Assembly (NCBI RefSeq): GCF_002272835.1
Contig: NZ_MLAO01000001.1
Coordinates: forward strand, 218,742-282,741
Length of the DNA stretch: 64,000 bases
From: Helicobacter sp. 11S03491-1
Lineage (GTDB): Bacteria; Campylobacterota; Campylobacteria; Campylobacterales; Helicobacteraceae
Direction of reading: 5' to 3'
Shown: positions 17,191 to 25,878 of the stretch, piece after piece
Position numbering within the stretch: position 1 is the first letter of the stretch
Layout of the letters: each line of letters opens with the position of its first letter
Translations under genes and position numbers: made by a program
Notes under the pieces: model-generated
Told to the model about the DNA's origin: nothing
Seen by the model: only the letters and a program-made list of their open reading frames with translations
Databases searched by the model: none

Positions 17191-18675
17191 ATGAATTGGA
17201 CAGAAGCAATTGATATAATCTCCAGATGGCTTTTTATATTTTGTATCAGTTATTATCTGATCACAAATTTGCAGTGGTATAACTATAGCCTTTATCGTAT
17301 CTTTACAAAACACCATAAAAAAAGATGGCATACACTCCATTTTATCCTGCCTGTGTGTGTTTTTTTGATCTGTGGTTTTTATGAAAAAAATATTATTTTC
17401 TACCTTTATTTATATTTGATACAAATACCTCTTTTGACCATTTGGGCAACAAAATTAGATAAAAGATTGGTTTTTACCAAACGTGTGATCCGATTTTTTG
17501 CGATTTGCTTTGCATTTATGAGCTTCAATGAAGTCCTTACCCTTGTTTATAAAAATTTCAATCAAAGCCTTCACTTTCTCTATCTTTTACCTCTTCCTTT
17601 TGGCTATATATTTTCAAAACTCTATGAAAGCCTTCTTATTAATCGCTATAGACAAATGGCAAAAGACAAGCTAACCCTCATGGCATCCTTAAAAATCATA
17701 GCCATTACAGGGAGTTTTGGCAAGACAAGTATCAAAAACTTCCTTTATCAGATCCTCCAAGACAAATACAATGTATATGCCACTCCAAGAAGTGTCAATA
17801 CGTTAAAGGGATTGATGGAAGATATCAACAAAAATATGGATTTTGGCACTGATATTTATATTGCAGAAGCAGGGGCCAGACAAAAAGGAGATATTAAAGA
17901 AATTACTTCGTTACTCCAACACCATTATGCTATCATCGGAGAAATTGGAGCCCAACATATTGAATATTTTAAAACCTTTGAAAATATCATCCAAACAAAA
18001 TTTGAACTTCTGGATTCTAAAAACCTCAAAAAAGCTTTTGTTTATGAAAAAAACACAATTCCCGAGTCTATTCCGGCAGAGAAAAAATCCATGATTGAAA
18101 CCTTTCCCAATGAACTTAGAAATATCTTGGCTACGCTTGAGGGAACTTCATTTGAAATGAAAATCCAAGATGAGTGGCATTTATTCCAAACAAAAATATT
18201 AGGGACATTTAATATTACCAATATCAGTGGGGCTATTTTGGTTGCTCATGCACTCAAAATCCCTATTGCTAATATTCAAAAATGTATTTCACGACTCCAA
18301 CCCGTGCCCCATCGCCTCAATCTACTCACTGTCAATCAAAAAATTATTATTGACGATAGCTTTAATGGAAATTTAAAAGGTATGCTTGAGGCTATCAGGC
18401 TTTCAAGTCTGTATGAAAAACGTAAGATTATCATTACACCCGGACTCGTTGAAAGTGATGAAAGCTCTAATATCACTTTAGCCAAGGCTATTGATGATGT
18501 ATTTGATATTGCTGTCATCACAGGAGAATTAAATTCAAATCTTTTATCAAAACATATTCAAAACCCACAAAAAATTATTCTCAAAGATAAAACACAACTG
18601 GAGAATATCTTAAAAGCAAGCACGCATGAAGGGGATTTGATACTTTTTGCCAATGATGCCCCAAGTTATATTTAG
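17191..18675 (+). CDS. murF: UDP-MurNAc-tripeptide--D-Ala-D-Ala ligase MurF
   Basis: A 494-residue Mur ligase of the long Helicobacter type. Residues 1 to about 150 hold hydrophobic segments (about 10-28, 50-62, 68-86, 100-118, 128-142), suggesting membrane attachment. The ligase domain starts with the P-loop TGSFGKTS (173-180), followed by the Mur central block (IYIAEAGARQKGDI, IGEIGAQHIEYF) and the C-terminal domain (VPHRLN, DDSFNGN). It adds D-Ala-D-Ala, the product of ddl five kilobases or less upstream in the same operon. H. pylori MurF has nearly the same length. It starts at ATG 17191, 11 bp after acyP. Confidence 0.95.
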   Translation: MNWTEAIDIISRWLFIFCISYYLITNLQWYNYSLYRIFTKHHKKRWHTLHFILPVCVFLICGFYEKNIIFYLYLYLIQIPLLTIWATKLDKRLVFTKRVIRFFAICFAFMSFNEVLTLVYKNFNQSLHFLYLLPLPFGYIFSKLYESLLINRYRQMAKDKLTLMASLKIIAITGSFGKTSIKNFLYQILQDKYNVYATPRSVNTLKGLMEDINKNMDFGTDIYIAEAGARQKGDIKEITSLLQHHYAIIGEIGAQHIEYFKTFENIIQTKFELLDSKNLKKAFVYEKNTIPESIPAEKKSMIETFPNELRNILATLEGTSFEMKIQDEWHLFQTKILGTFNITNISGAILVAHALKIPIANIQKCISRLQPVPHRLNLLTVNQKIIIDDSFNGNLKGMLEAIRLSSLYEKRKIIITPGLVESDESSNITLAKAIDDVFDIAVITGELNSNLLSKHIQNPQKIILKDKTQLENILKASTHEGDLILFANDAPSYI

Positions 18676-18684
18676 GAGAAAAAT

Positions 18685-19173
18685 ATGGATACAATCTACT
18701 CTCCATGGCGAAGCCAATACTTTGGAACAAAAAACAAAAACTGCACATTTTGTGATATTAGCCAACATCCGGAACGTGATGAAGAAAATAGAGTTTTTTA
18801 TCGAGATGAAATTTGTTTTGGTGTGATGAACCGCTACCCTTACATACCGGGTCATTTTATGATTATCCCTCATTTCCATACAGATAGCCCTGAACTTTTA
18901 CCTCAAGAAGAATGGCTACATATCCATAAGCTTTCCCAAAAATCTATCCCACTTTTGTATGAATATGGAGCTAGCGGGATCAATATAGGTATGAATATCA
19001 AACAAGCCGGTGGAGCAGGCATACCCGAACATATCCATTTACACATCTTACCTCGATATATTGGGGATACAAACTTTTTTACCACAGTTGCCCAAGCAAG
19101 AACTTATGGGGTAGATTTTGATTGTGTCTATCGCAAAATCAAAGAATTAGCAAAAAAACATTTCAAGATATAG
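18685..19173 (+). CDS. HIT-family nucleotide hydrolase/transferase
   Basis: A 162-residue protein with the histidine triad H116-I-H118-L-H120 and a preceding Cys pair (NCTFCDI, residues 20-23) that may bind zinc with later histidines. The triad His acts on nucleotide phosphoramidates or dinucleoside polyphosphates (Ap4A-phosphorylase/FHIT-like branch). It follows murF by 9 bp with an AGGAG site and ends the cell-wall operon, as in H. pylori. Confidence 0.93.
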   Translation: MDTIYSPWRSQYFGTKNKNCTFCDISQHPERDEENRVFYRDEICFGVMNRYPYIPGHFMIIPHFHTDSPELLPQEEWLHIHKLSQKSIPLLYEYGASGINIGMNIKQAGGAGIPEHIHLHILPRYIGDTNFFTTVAQARTYGVDFDCVYRKIKELAKKHFKI

Positions 19174-19186
19174 ACAAGGAGCAGGT

Positions 19187-20029
19187 ATGAAAAAAATTGG
19201 TTTATTTTGTATTTTTTGTATTTTTATTTCAAGTGTTTATGCAAATAAATATGACTACCTTCTTTTTAGCAATAATTACACGCAAGTAAGGAAGGGGATT
19301 GATCTGGGCGCTGATGTGAATGGACGGCTTCGAGGCAGCACTCCTTTATATGATGCTGCACGCAAAAATAATGTAGATATTTTGTATCTTCTTATCAATA
19401 GAGGAGCCAAAGTCAATGCCCTCAGCCATGGAGAAACAGCCCTGCACAAAATAGTCCAATTTGGAAATTTAAAATTCGCACAAATTCTTCTGAAAGAAGG
19501 GGCAGATCCTAATATCAAAGATAGTATTCGAGGGGATACACCCTTGCATTATGCAGTAGCCAAACACGATAGAAATATGATTGCACTTTTGATGAAATAT
19601 GGCGCGGATATGTATATCCAAAATAACAATGGAGACACCCCTGCACGCTATATACTCTCCAAAGTCAATGTCCCTTCTATGAGGGTTAATAATGATGATA
19701 TTATGCTCACTTCAAATGCTTTTAACGTTGCTCAAGGATCTGTAAATTTCAATATTGCTAATCTCACAAGGAATTTCATCACCATTACTTATGCTGCTCT
19801 TTATATCAATGGGGATCTTATTTCAGAAACCAAACTCAACAGGACATTGCCCCCCCAAGCTTCAAGCAATATAGGTAATTTACCTATTACCAAAGATGCC
19901 TATAAAAGTTTATCTCTCAAACGCTCCGGAAGTGTAAATATTAAGTATGGTTTTGCCATAGAATACAGTATTAACGGAAGTGGTAAAAGTATGTATAAAA
20001 CAACTAGAGTGGATATGCAAATGTGGTAA
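19187..20029 (+). CDS. Secreted ankyrin-repeat protein
   Basis: A 280-residue protein with a signal peptide (MKKIGLFCIFCIF, cleavage likely after VYA). Residues about 35-165 form four ankyrin repeats, recognisable from GADVNGRLRGSTPLYDAARKN, GAKVNALSHGETALHKIV, GADPNIKDSIRGDTPLHYAV and GADMYIQNNNGDTPARYIL. The C-terminal 110 residues are an Asn/Ser-rich beta-like domain without a match I recognise. Export to the periplasm is likely; periplasmic ankyrin proteins in epsilonproteobacteria have been linked to oxidative stress, but nothing in the sequence fixes that here. It lies 13 bp downstream of the HIT gene. Confidence 0.85.
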   Translation: MKKIGLFCIFCIFISSVYANKYDYLLFSNNYTQVRKGIDLGADVNGRLRGSTPLYDAARKNNVDILYLLINRGAKVNALSHGETALHKIVQFGNLKFAQILLKEGADPNIKDSIRGDTPLHYAVAKHDRNMIALLMKYGADMYIQNNNGDTPARYILSKVNVPSMRVNNDDIMLTSNAFNVAQGSVNFNIANLTRNFITITYAALYINGDLISETKLNRTLPPQASSNIGNLPITKDAYKSLSLKRSGSVNIKYGFAIEYSINGSGKSMYKTTRVDMQMW

Positions 20030-20129
20030 TTCCAAAATAATTTTTATAGACTTGCTCTAAAAATATGGATTTATATTAACACATTTATATTATAATAATA
20101 AATATTATATTTAAAAACGGAGAATTGAA

Positions 20130-20699
20130 ATGAAAAAAATTTTATTAGGACTTACTTTTATAAGCATATTCGGTTATTCCCTCTCTGCCCTTACTCTTGA
20201 TAGCGCAAGCACTAAAATATATTTTGTTGGCTATAAATTGAACAACAAAACAAAAGTTCCCGGTGTTATCCAAGATGCTAAGTTTAGTTTCGCGACTACA
20301 AATGGGAGTATTGCTCAAATCATGGACAAAGCAAAAGCAGATGCAAGTTTTACCAATAAAAGCACCAAAGACAAGATGAGGGATAATAACATCAAAAGAA
20401 CTTTTGAAGCCAAACTAAAAGATCCAAAAATCCATGCAGAGGTTACAAAAATTACCGGTGATGACAGCGCCGGAACTATCAATGCAAAAATTACTTTCAA
20501 TGGCGTTACTAAAGAAGTGCCTTTAAAATATACACTCGCTGATGGAAAATTTAAAGCAAGCGGCACTATTGACATGTCTAAAGACTTCGATCTCAATAAC
20601 TCTTATATCGCACTCTCTACAGATAAACAAATTGCTGCTCTTCATGGTAAGAAAACTTGGACAGAAGTCGAAGTTGGTATAGAAGCAGATATTAAATAG
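20130..20699 (+). CDS. YceI-family periplasmic lipocalin-like protein
   Basis: A 189-residue secreted protein: signal peptide about 1-20 (cleavage near SALT), then the YceI beta-barrel (LDSASTKIYFVGYKL, AKITFNGVTKEVPLKYTL, a GTIDMSKDFDLNN stretch). Family members bind isoprenoid-type lipids in the periplasm; H. pylori has one YceI protein of similar length. An AACGGAGAA site precedes the ATG. A strong stem-loop follows the stop. Confidence 0.92.
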   Translation: MKKILLGLTFISIFGYSLSALTLDSASTKIYFVGYKLNNKTKVPGVIQDAKFSFATTNGSIAQIMDKAKADASFTNKSTKDKMRDNNIKRTFEAKLKDPKIHAEVTKITGDDSAGTINAKITFNGVTKEVPLKYTLADGKFKASGTIDMSKDFDLNNSYIALSTDKQIAALHGKKTWTEVEVGIEADIK

Positions 20700-20718
20700 A
20701 AATAAATAATTGATTTTC

Positions 20719-20745
20719 TTGAAAGTCTATTCAATAGACTTTCAA
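20719..20745 (+). terminator. Perfect 27-nt hairpin after the yceI-type gene
   Basis: TTGAAAGTCTATT and AATAGACTTTCAA are exact reverse complements around a single central base. The hairpin starts 19 nt after the stop; A/T-rich sequence follows but not a clean T-run. It most likely ends the upstream transcript and insulates the metQ fragment that begins 5 nt later. Confidence 0.6.
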
Positions 20746-20749
20746 AATA

Positions 20750-20884
20750 AATGGTCTTATCACTCTAAAAGATCCTGGAAATCCGGATTCTACAGAATTT
20801 GGCATTATCAAAAATCCCAAAAAACTCAAATTCAAGCAAGCAGAAGCTGCCATGTTACCAAAAATCTTGGATGGTATTCTTTGA
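20750..20884 (+). pseudogene. Internal fragment of a metQ gene
   Basis: Bases 20750-20875 read as 42 codons that are almost identical to the middle of the intact metQ at 22901-23680 (its region around 23332-23457): NGLITLKDP, then STEF-IIKNPKKLKFKQ-EAAMLPKILDG. The frame then hits TGA at 20882-20884. There is no start, signal peptide or C-terminus. The DNA differs from metQ at only about 13 positions over 126 bp, so this is a recent duplication relic and not a distant homologue. It lies directly upstream of the methionine transport operon. Confidence 0.85.
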
Positions 20885-21228
20885 AAATACCTTTCTTATT
20901 ACCCTAAAACTCTAAAAATTATAAACAACGATCTCATATCCTCCCTATAGTTTATTTTAATAACTTTATCAACTTCTTTCATAAAAAACGCCCTTCAAAA
21001 ATTGACAAAAATTAACTTTTGTGGCTTCTTATAAAATATGCTCTATTTATAGAATATTTATTGATAAATCAAAAAATCTATTTTTTAATCTAAATTTACA
21101 AATTTAAAAATAAATATTGAGTATATTTGTAACATTATATTATAATTTTCAAAAATATTATTTAAATACATATCGTGTTTATAAAAAATTGAGTAGAATT
21201 CGCATTTATTCAGAGTTTTATTTCTCAT
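20885..21228 (+). promoter_or_regulatory. Upstream region of the metNIQ operon
   Basis: 344 bp without a gene. TATAAT at 21141-21146 is the best -10 and would give a leader of about 90 nt before metN; TAGAAT near 21050-21056 is an alternative. I see no SAM riboswitch-like or T-box-like structure. Confidence 0.35.
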
Positions 21229-21243
21229 AAGGAGGCATCCATT
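21229..21243 (+). promoter_or_regulatory. Strong ribosome site with ATT start codon of metN
   Basis: AAGGAGG at 21229-21235 is a perfect anti-16S match. Five nt later comes ATT, which starts the sequence aligned with MetN N-termini (I/M-I-T-L-K-S-I-T-K-T-Y). From the stop TGA at 21190-21192 to the TTG at 21307 there is no ATG, GTG or TTG in this frame. Confidence 0.7.
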
Positions 21244-22248
21244 ATTACTCTAAAAAGCATTACAAAAACTTATCCAAATGGATTTTGTGCTATTAAAACA
21301 CTTGATTTGGAAGTCAAAGCCGGAGATATTATGGGGATCATTGGCTATTCAGGAGCGGGGAAATCCACGCTTATTCGCATTATCAATCGTCTAGAAGAGC
21401 CAAGTAGCGGAGAAATCATTATAGATAAAACCAATATTTTGTCTCTCAAGCCAAAAGAATTACAAAAAACACGTCAAAAAATAGGGATGATTTTTCAGCA
21501 TTTCAACCTTTTGAGTTCTCGTGATGTATTTGGAAATATTGCCTTCGCACTTGAAATAGCCCATTGGGAAAAGCAAAAGATTTCTGCAAGGGTTGATGAA
21601 CTTCTGGATCTTGTAGGGTTAAAAGAAAAAGCGCATTTTTATCCAAGTCAGTTAAGTGGGGGGCAAAAACAAAGGGTAGCCATTGCAAGGGCGTTAGCCA
21701 ATCACCCTAAGATTTTACTCTGCGATGAAGCAACAAGCGCCCTGGATACCAAAACAACAAAATCAATTCTGGAGCTTTTGAGAAATATTCAAAAAAAATT
21801 CAATCTCACCATTGTGCTTATCACTCATCAAATAGAGGTTGTCAAAGAAATTTGCAATCAAATGTGTGTGATGAGCAATGGAGAGATTATTGAACGGGGT
21901 GTAGTTCATGAAGTCTTTGGAAATCCTCAGCATGAAGTTACCAAGGAGCTTATTTCTTATCTCCCTCCCGGTGATAATGAGCACATTCTCTCCCATCTCA
22001 AAGACAAAACCCATGTATATAAAATTATCTTTACCGGAGAGAATGCCAATGAACCTCTTATTTCAGATGTTATCAAACGCTTTGGTATTGATGCTAATAT
22101 CCTTTCAGGAAATATTGAAGAGCTTGCGACCCAAAATGTAGGGCATCTTGTTATCAAATTTGATGGGGAAGAGAATAAAATTACTGATTGTATTGCTTAT
22201 CTCAAACAAAAGGGAGTAACCATTCAAAAAATAGGAGATAATCAATGA
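21241..22248 (+). CDS. metN: Methionine ABC transporter ATPase MetN (ATT start)
   Basis: A 335-residue ATPase of the MetNIQ importer. Walker A is GYSGAGKS (35-42), the signature LSGGQKQRVAIARAL and Walker B ILLCDEATSALD follow, and residues about 260-335 form the NIL/ACT-like regulatory domain that senses methionine in MetN. The first normal start codon in frame is TTG 21307, which would delete the first beta strands (LKSITKTY) and has no ribosome site; the family alignment and the perfect AAGGAGG point to ATT at 21241. The stop overlaps the metI start (ATGA). AUU initiation is known in a few bacterial genes and is inefficient; alternatively this is an ATG-to-ATT mutation that weakens expression. 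Confidence 0.9.
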   Translation: MITLKSITKTYPNGFCAIKTLDLEVKAGDIMGIIGYSGAGKSTLIRIINRLEEPSSGEIIIDKTNILSLKPKELQKTRQKIGMIFQHFNLLSSRDVFGNIAFALEIAHWEKQKISARVDELLDLVGLKEKAHFYPSQLSGGQKQRVAIARALANHPKILLCDEATSALDTKTTKSILELLRNIQKKFNLTIVLITHQIEVVKEICNQMCVMSNGEIIERGVVHEVFGNPQHEVTKELISYLPPGDNEHILSHLKDKTHVYKIIFTGENANEPLISDVIKRFGIDANILSGNIEELATQNVGHLVIKFDGEENKITDCIAYLKQKGVTIQKIGDNQ

Positions 22249-22889
22249 TTTTTGATATGATTTATAACTCTACGCTAGAGACCATTTATATGGTATTTTT
22301 TTCTTGTATTTTTTCAGTAATATTCGGATTGCCTTTAGGGGTTTTTTTATGTATTACAAAAAAGGACTCTATCCTCCCCATGCCCACACTCAATAAAATT
22401 TTAGGGGCGATTGTCAATACAGCGAGATCTTTCCCTTTTATTATCCTTATTATTTTATTGCTCCCTTTATCTCGACTGGTTATTGGGACAAGTATTGGGA
22501 GTACAGCAGCCATTATTCCTTTGTCTATTTCTGCTATCCCTTTTGTTGCCAGGCTTTTTGAAGGGGCTTTGGCAGAAGTCGATAAAGGTCTTATTGAGGC
22601 AACCCTTAGCATGGGGGCTAACAAATTTATTATTGTCAAAATGATGATTGCAGAAAGTCTCCCTTCCCTCAGTAATGCCATCATTATTACTACTATCTCA
22701 CTCATTGGATATTCTGCGATGGCAGGAGCAGTTGGAGCAGGCGGACTGGGGGATTTGGCTATTCGGATTGGGTATCAAACTTATCGCCCTGATGTCTTGT
22801 TTTATTCTGTTATTACTATTATTGTGTTTGTGCAGATTATTCAAACAAGTGGCGATTTGATCCTGAAAAGATTACGAAAAAATAAATAA
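22245..22889 (+). CDS. metI: Methionine ABC transporter permease MetI
   Basis: A 214-residue integral membrane permease with five predicted helices and the EAA-type coupling loop (EATLSMGANKFIIVKMMIAESLPSL) that docks onto MetN. Conserved segments LGVFLCITK and GAVGAGGLGDLAIRIGY match the MetI family. It overlaps metN by four bases and is followed after 11 bp by the first metQ, so one importer is made from this operon. Confidence 0.96.
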   Translation: MIFDMIYNSTLETIYMVFFSCIFSVIFGLPLGVFLCITKKDSILPMPTLNKILGAIVNTARSFPFIILIILLLPLSRLVIGTSIGSTAAIIPLSISAIPFVARLFEGALAEVDKGLIEATLSMGANKFIIVKMMIAESLPSLSNAIIITTISLIGYSAMAGAVGAGGLGDLAIRIGYQTYRPDVLFYSVITIIVFVQIIQTSGDLILKRLRKNK

Positions 22890-22900
22890 AGGAAAAAACA

Positions 22901-23680
22901 ATGAAACAAATAAAACGATACAAAATTATTCTATTGAGCGCTATTTTAAGTACTTTGGCTTTTGGCGGGGATTTAAAGGTGGGAGCTACTCCGGTGCCCG
23001 CAGCTGAAATTTTGGAATTTGCTAAACCAATCCTGGCAAAACAAGGAGTGAATCTTATTATCCAAAGTTTTACAGATTATGTTACCCCTGATATTTCACT
23101 CAATGAGGGATCTAGTGATGCCAACCTTTATCAACACAAACCATTTTTAGAAAAGATGAATAAAGATAGAGGTTTTAAATTAGCAGCTATCCATCCAATT
23201 TATGTCGTGCCATTAGGATTTTATTCTAAAAAAGCAAAATCAATCAATGAGCTTAAAAATGGCGCTGTTATTGCATTGCCTAATGATCCTACCAACTATT
23301 CAAGAGCTTTGATTCTTTTAAATGACAATGGTCTTATCACTCTAAAAGATCCCAAAAATCTGGATTCTACAGAATTTGATATTATCAAAAATCCCAAAAA
23401 ACTCAAATTCAAGCAAGTAGAAGCTGCCATGTTGCCAAAAATTTTGGATGGTGTTGATGGAGCAGTTATCAATGCTAATTATGCCCTTCAAGCAGGGATG
23501 AGCATCAAGGAATCCTTTTTTCACGAAAATGATAAATCTATCTATACTAATGTTCTTGCTACGAGAGAAAATAACAAAAATAACCCGGATATTAACAAAC
23601 TCACAAAAGTTCTTTTAAGCCCTGAAATGAAACAATTTATTTTACAAAAATATAAGGGTGAAATTATCCCGGCTTTTTAA
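22901..23680 (+). CDS. metQ: Methionine-binding protein MetQ, paralogue 1
   Basis: A 259-residue periplasmic binding protein of the NlpA/MetQ family. Signal peptide about 1-22; mature part begins LKVGATPVPAAEIL and contains the ligand segments FTDYVTPDISL, YQHKPFLEKMN, the hinge GFYSKK-KSINELKNGA, PNDPTNYSRALILL and GAVINANYALQAG. It ends GEIIPAF. No lipobox Cys is present near the signal cleavage site, unlike many MetQ lipoproteins, so it is probably soluble. It is followed 37 bp later by a second copy and has a nearly identical fragment 2.5 kb upstream. Confidence 0.94.
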   Translation: MKQIKRYKIILLSAILSTLAFGGDLKVGATPVPAAEILEFAKPILAKQGVNLIIQSFTDYVTPDISLNEGSSDANLYQHKPFLEKMNKDRGFKLAAIHPIYVVPLGFYSKKAKSINELKNGAVIALPNDPTNYSRALILLNDNGLITLKDPKNLDSTEFDIIKNPKKLKFKQVEAAMLPKILDGVDGAVINANYALQAGMSIKESFFHENDKSIYTNVLATRENNKNNPDINKLTKVLLSPEMKQFILQKYKGEIIPAF

Positions 23681-23717
23681 GATATGATACTTTAAAATTT
23701 AAACCTAAGGAGAAAAA

Positions 23718-24488
23718 ATGAAAAAAATGATTAGTTTTTTGCTGGTTATAGCTACATTCCATATTCTTTCTGCAGAAGTTATTAAGGTCGGTGCTACGCC
23801 CATTCCACAAGCACAAATTTTGAGATTTGTGATCCCTGCCCTCAAAAAAGAAGGCATAGATTTAAAAGTCATTGAATTTACTGATTATGTAACTCCGAAT
23901 CTAGCGCTTGCAGATAAATCTTTAGATGCAAATTTCATGCAACACAAACCCTATCTGGACAAGATAAACAAAGATAGAAATTTGCATCTCATAGGGATTG
24001 CCAAAATTCATGTTGAGCCGCTAGGATTTTATTCTAAAAAAATAAGATCAATCAATGAACTTAAAAATGGCGCCAGTATTGGTATCCCCAATGATCCTAG
24101 CAATGAGGGGCGAGCATTAATTTTGTTACATGATAAAGGGCTTATCACTCTAAAAGATCCCAAAAATCTCTATGCAAATGAGTTTGATATTATCAAAAAT
24201 CCCAAAAACTTAAAAATCAAACCTCTGGATGCTGCCATGTTGGGAAAATCTCTTCATGATCTGGATGGAGCTATCATTAATGGAAATTATGCCCTTCAAG
24301 CCGGGCTTAAAACCAAAGATGCTATTTTTACAGAAGGGATTGAGTCCCCTTATGCCAATATTTTGGTGGTTAGAGAAGGAGATGAAAACAGACCTGCTAT
24401 TATCAAGTTAAAAAATGCCTTACAAACCAAAGAAGTAAAAAAATTTATCCTGGATACCTATCAAGGTGAAATTATCCCGGCTTTTTAG
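23718..24488 (+). CDS. metQ: Methionine-binding protein MetQ, paralogue 2
   Basis: A 256-residue paralogue of the preceding MetQ, sharing its layout (VGATPIPQAQIL, EFTDYVTPNLAL, MQHKPYLDKIN, GFYSKK, PNDPSNEGRALILL, GAIINGNYALQAG, GEIIPAF), but clearly diverged: SNEGRA replaces TNYSRA beside the ligand site and several charged positions differ. Signal peptide about 1-19, no lipobox. An AAGGAG site precedes the ATG. Two binding proteins for one MetNI suggest split ligand preference (for example D- or L-methionine, methionine sulphoxide or peptides), which the sequence alone does not decide. Confidence 0.93.
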   Translation: MKKMISFLLVIATFHILSAEVIKVGATPIPQAQILRFVIPALKKEGIDLKVIEFTDYVTPNLALADKSLDANFMQHKPYLDKINKDRNLHLIGIAKIHVEPLGFYSKKIRSINELKNGASIGIPNDPSNEGRALILLHDKGLITLKDPKNLYANEFDIIKNPKNLKIKPLDAAMLGKSLHDLDGAIINGNYALQAGLKTKDAIFTEGIESPYANILVVREGDENRPAIIKLKNALQTKEVKKFILDTYQGEIIPAF

Positions 24489-24496
24489 GAAATTTT

Positions 24497-25648
24497 ATGG
24501 AAATTAAGTTTCTTGATCTAAGCCAAGAATATGCGCATTTAAAATCTGAAATTGATTGTATTATGGATGAGATTTTACAATCAAGCTCCTTTATTGGGGG
24601 AAAATACCTTCAAGAATTTGAAACTAATTTTGCTCATTTTATGCAAGCCCGAGGTTGTGTTGGGGTGGGGAATGGGACAGACGCACTGGAAATTGCCATC
24701 AAGGCTTTAAATTTAGAGCCAAATAGTGAGATTATTTTACCTGCGAATTCTTTTATTGCTTCGGCTGAAGCAATCCTCAATAACGGGCATCAAGCCGTAT
24801 TTGTTGATTGTAAAGAAGATTATTTGATTGATCCTTTGTGTATCCAAAATGCGCTTACTAAAAAAACAGCTGCTATTATGCCTGTGCATCTGTATGGAAA
24901 AGCTTGCGATATGGAAACAATTATCCAAATAGCCCAAACACATCATCTCAAGATTATCGAAGATTGTTCGCAAGCCCATGGAGCAAAGGCGATTGTATGT
25001 GGAGAAGAGAAAAGCATAGGAAGTATTGGAGATGTAGGATGCTTTAGCTTTTACCCAAGTAAAAATCTCGGCGCATATGGAGATGGGGGCGCTATCATTA
25101 GCAATGATTTAGGATTGCTTGAGACTTGCTTTGAAATCGCTAATCATGGTATAAAAAATCACGATAAATACAACCATCACCTCATCGGTAGAAATTCAAG
25201 ACTGGATGCCCTCCAAGCAGGAATTCTAAATATCAAACTCAAATATTTAAAAGCTTCAAATACCTATCGGCAACAACTTGCCAAAATCTATCATGAAAAT
25301 CTCAGTATATTTAAAAATATTCTCCCTCCTTCTTTGGAGGGCTTTGAAGATAATAGCGTATGGCATTTGTATGTTATTAGAATGGTAGGTTCATGGGAAG
25401 GAAAAAGAGAAGCAATGATAAGACACCTCAAACAAAACAATATAGCTTGTGGGATTCATTATCCTTCTGATTTGGGAAGTCTGGATATAATCACAACTCA
25501 TTGTAATTGTAAGGTCATCTCAAATAAAAATGCCAAAAAATATGCCAAAGAAATTCTAAGTCTCCCTATTGGCAATCACATCAGCCAAAAAGAAATTCAA
25601 TTGATTTGCCAAAAAATTCAAGAGTTTGAAACCTCATGCAACTTTTAA
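24497..25648 (+). CDS. DegT/DnrJ/EryC1/StrS-family PLP aminotransferase
   Basis: A 383-residue pyridoxal-phosphate enzyme of the sugar aminotransferase family, which usually transfers an amino group to a keto-sugar nucleotide for surface polysaccharide synthesis. Landmarks: GNGTDALEIA (PLP phosphate site, 59-68), PANSFIASAEAI, EDCSQAHGA (PLP ring Asp155), the internal aldimine lysine K189 in FYPSKNLGAYGDGGA, and RLDALQAGIL. It begins 8 bp after metQ2 with an AGGAAATTTT site and is apparently co-transcribed with the methionine importer, an unexpected pairing. No other sugar-modification gene lies nearby. The specific sugar substrate is unknown. Confidence 0.88.
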   Translation: MEIKFLDLSQEYAHLKSEIDCIMDEILQSSSFIGGKYLQEFETNFAHFMQARGCVGVGNGTDALEIAIKALNLEPNSEIILPANSFIASAEAILNNGHQAVFVDCKEDYLIDPLCIQNALTKKTAAIMPVHLYGKACDMETIIQIAQTHHLKIIEDCSQAHGAKAIVCGEEKSIGSIGDVGCFSFYPSKNLGAYGDGGAIISNDLGLLETCFEIANHGIKNHDKYNHHLIGRNSRLDALQAGILNIKLKYLKASNTYRQQLAKIYHENLSIFKNILPPSLEGFEDNSVWHLYVIRMVGSWEGKREAMIRHLKQNNIACGIHYPSDLGSLDIITTHCNCKVISNKNAKKYAKEILSLPIGNHISQKEIQLICQKIQEFETSCNF

Positions 25649-25805
25649 TATAAAAATACTCCATTATGCTAAAAACTATTTTCTAAAAAGTCTCACTAAA
25701 ATAAATATTTCTTATGATTAATTAGTATCAAAATAATTCATTTTGAATCTTAAGCTTTTTGCCGGTATTCTTAATGTAAAAGATATTTATGTTATTTGAA
25801 GCCAT

Positions 25806-25839
25806 CAAATTAAGAAAATCCAAAAATTTTCTTAATTTG
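25806..25839. other. 14-bp perfect inverted repeat, 6-nt loop
   Basis: CAAATTAAGAAAAT and ATTTTCTTAATTTG flank CCAAAA in the 390-bp gap between convergent aminotransferase and luxS. It lies about 160 bp after the aminotransferase stop. It could be a bidirectional terminator or part of a small RNA; the structure is seen, the function unknown. Confidence 0.5.
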
Positions 25840-25878
25840 GGCTCTCATAAAATCAAAGCAAGAAGATTTTTAGAAATT

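Noticed and set aside
20710..20907. 65-codon frame across the metQ fragment
   Set aside because: It reads the fragment in the wrong frame; the metQ-like frame (20750-20884) matches the intact gene almost codon for codon.
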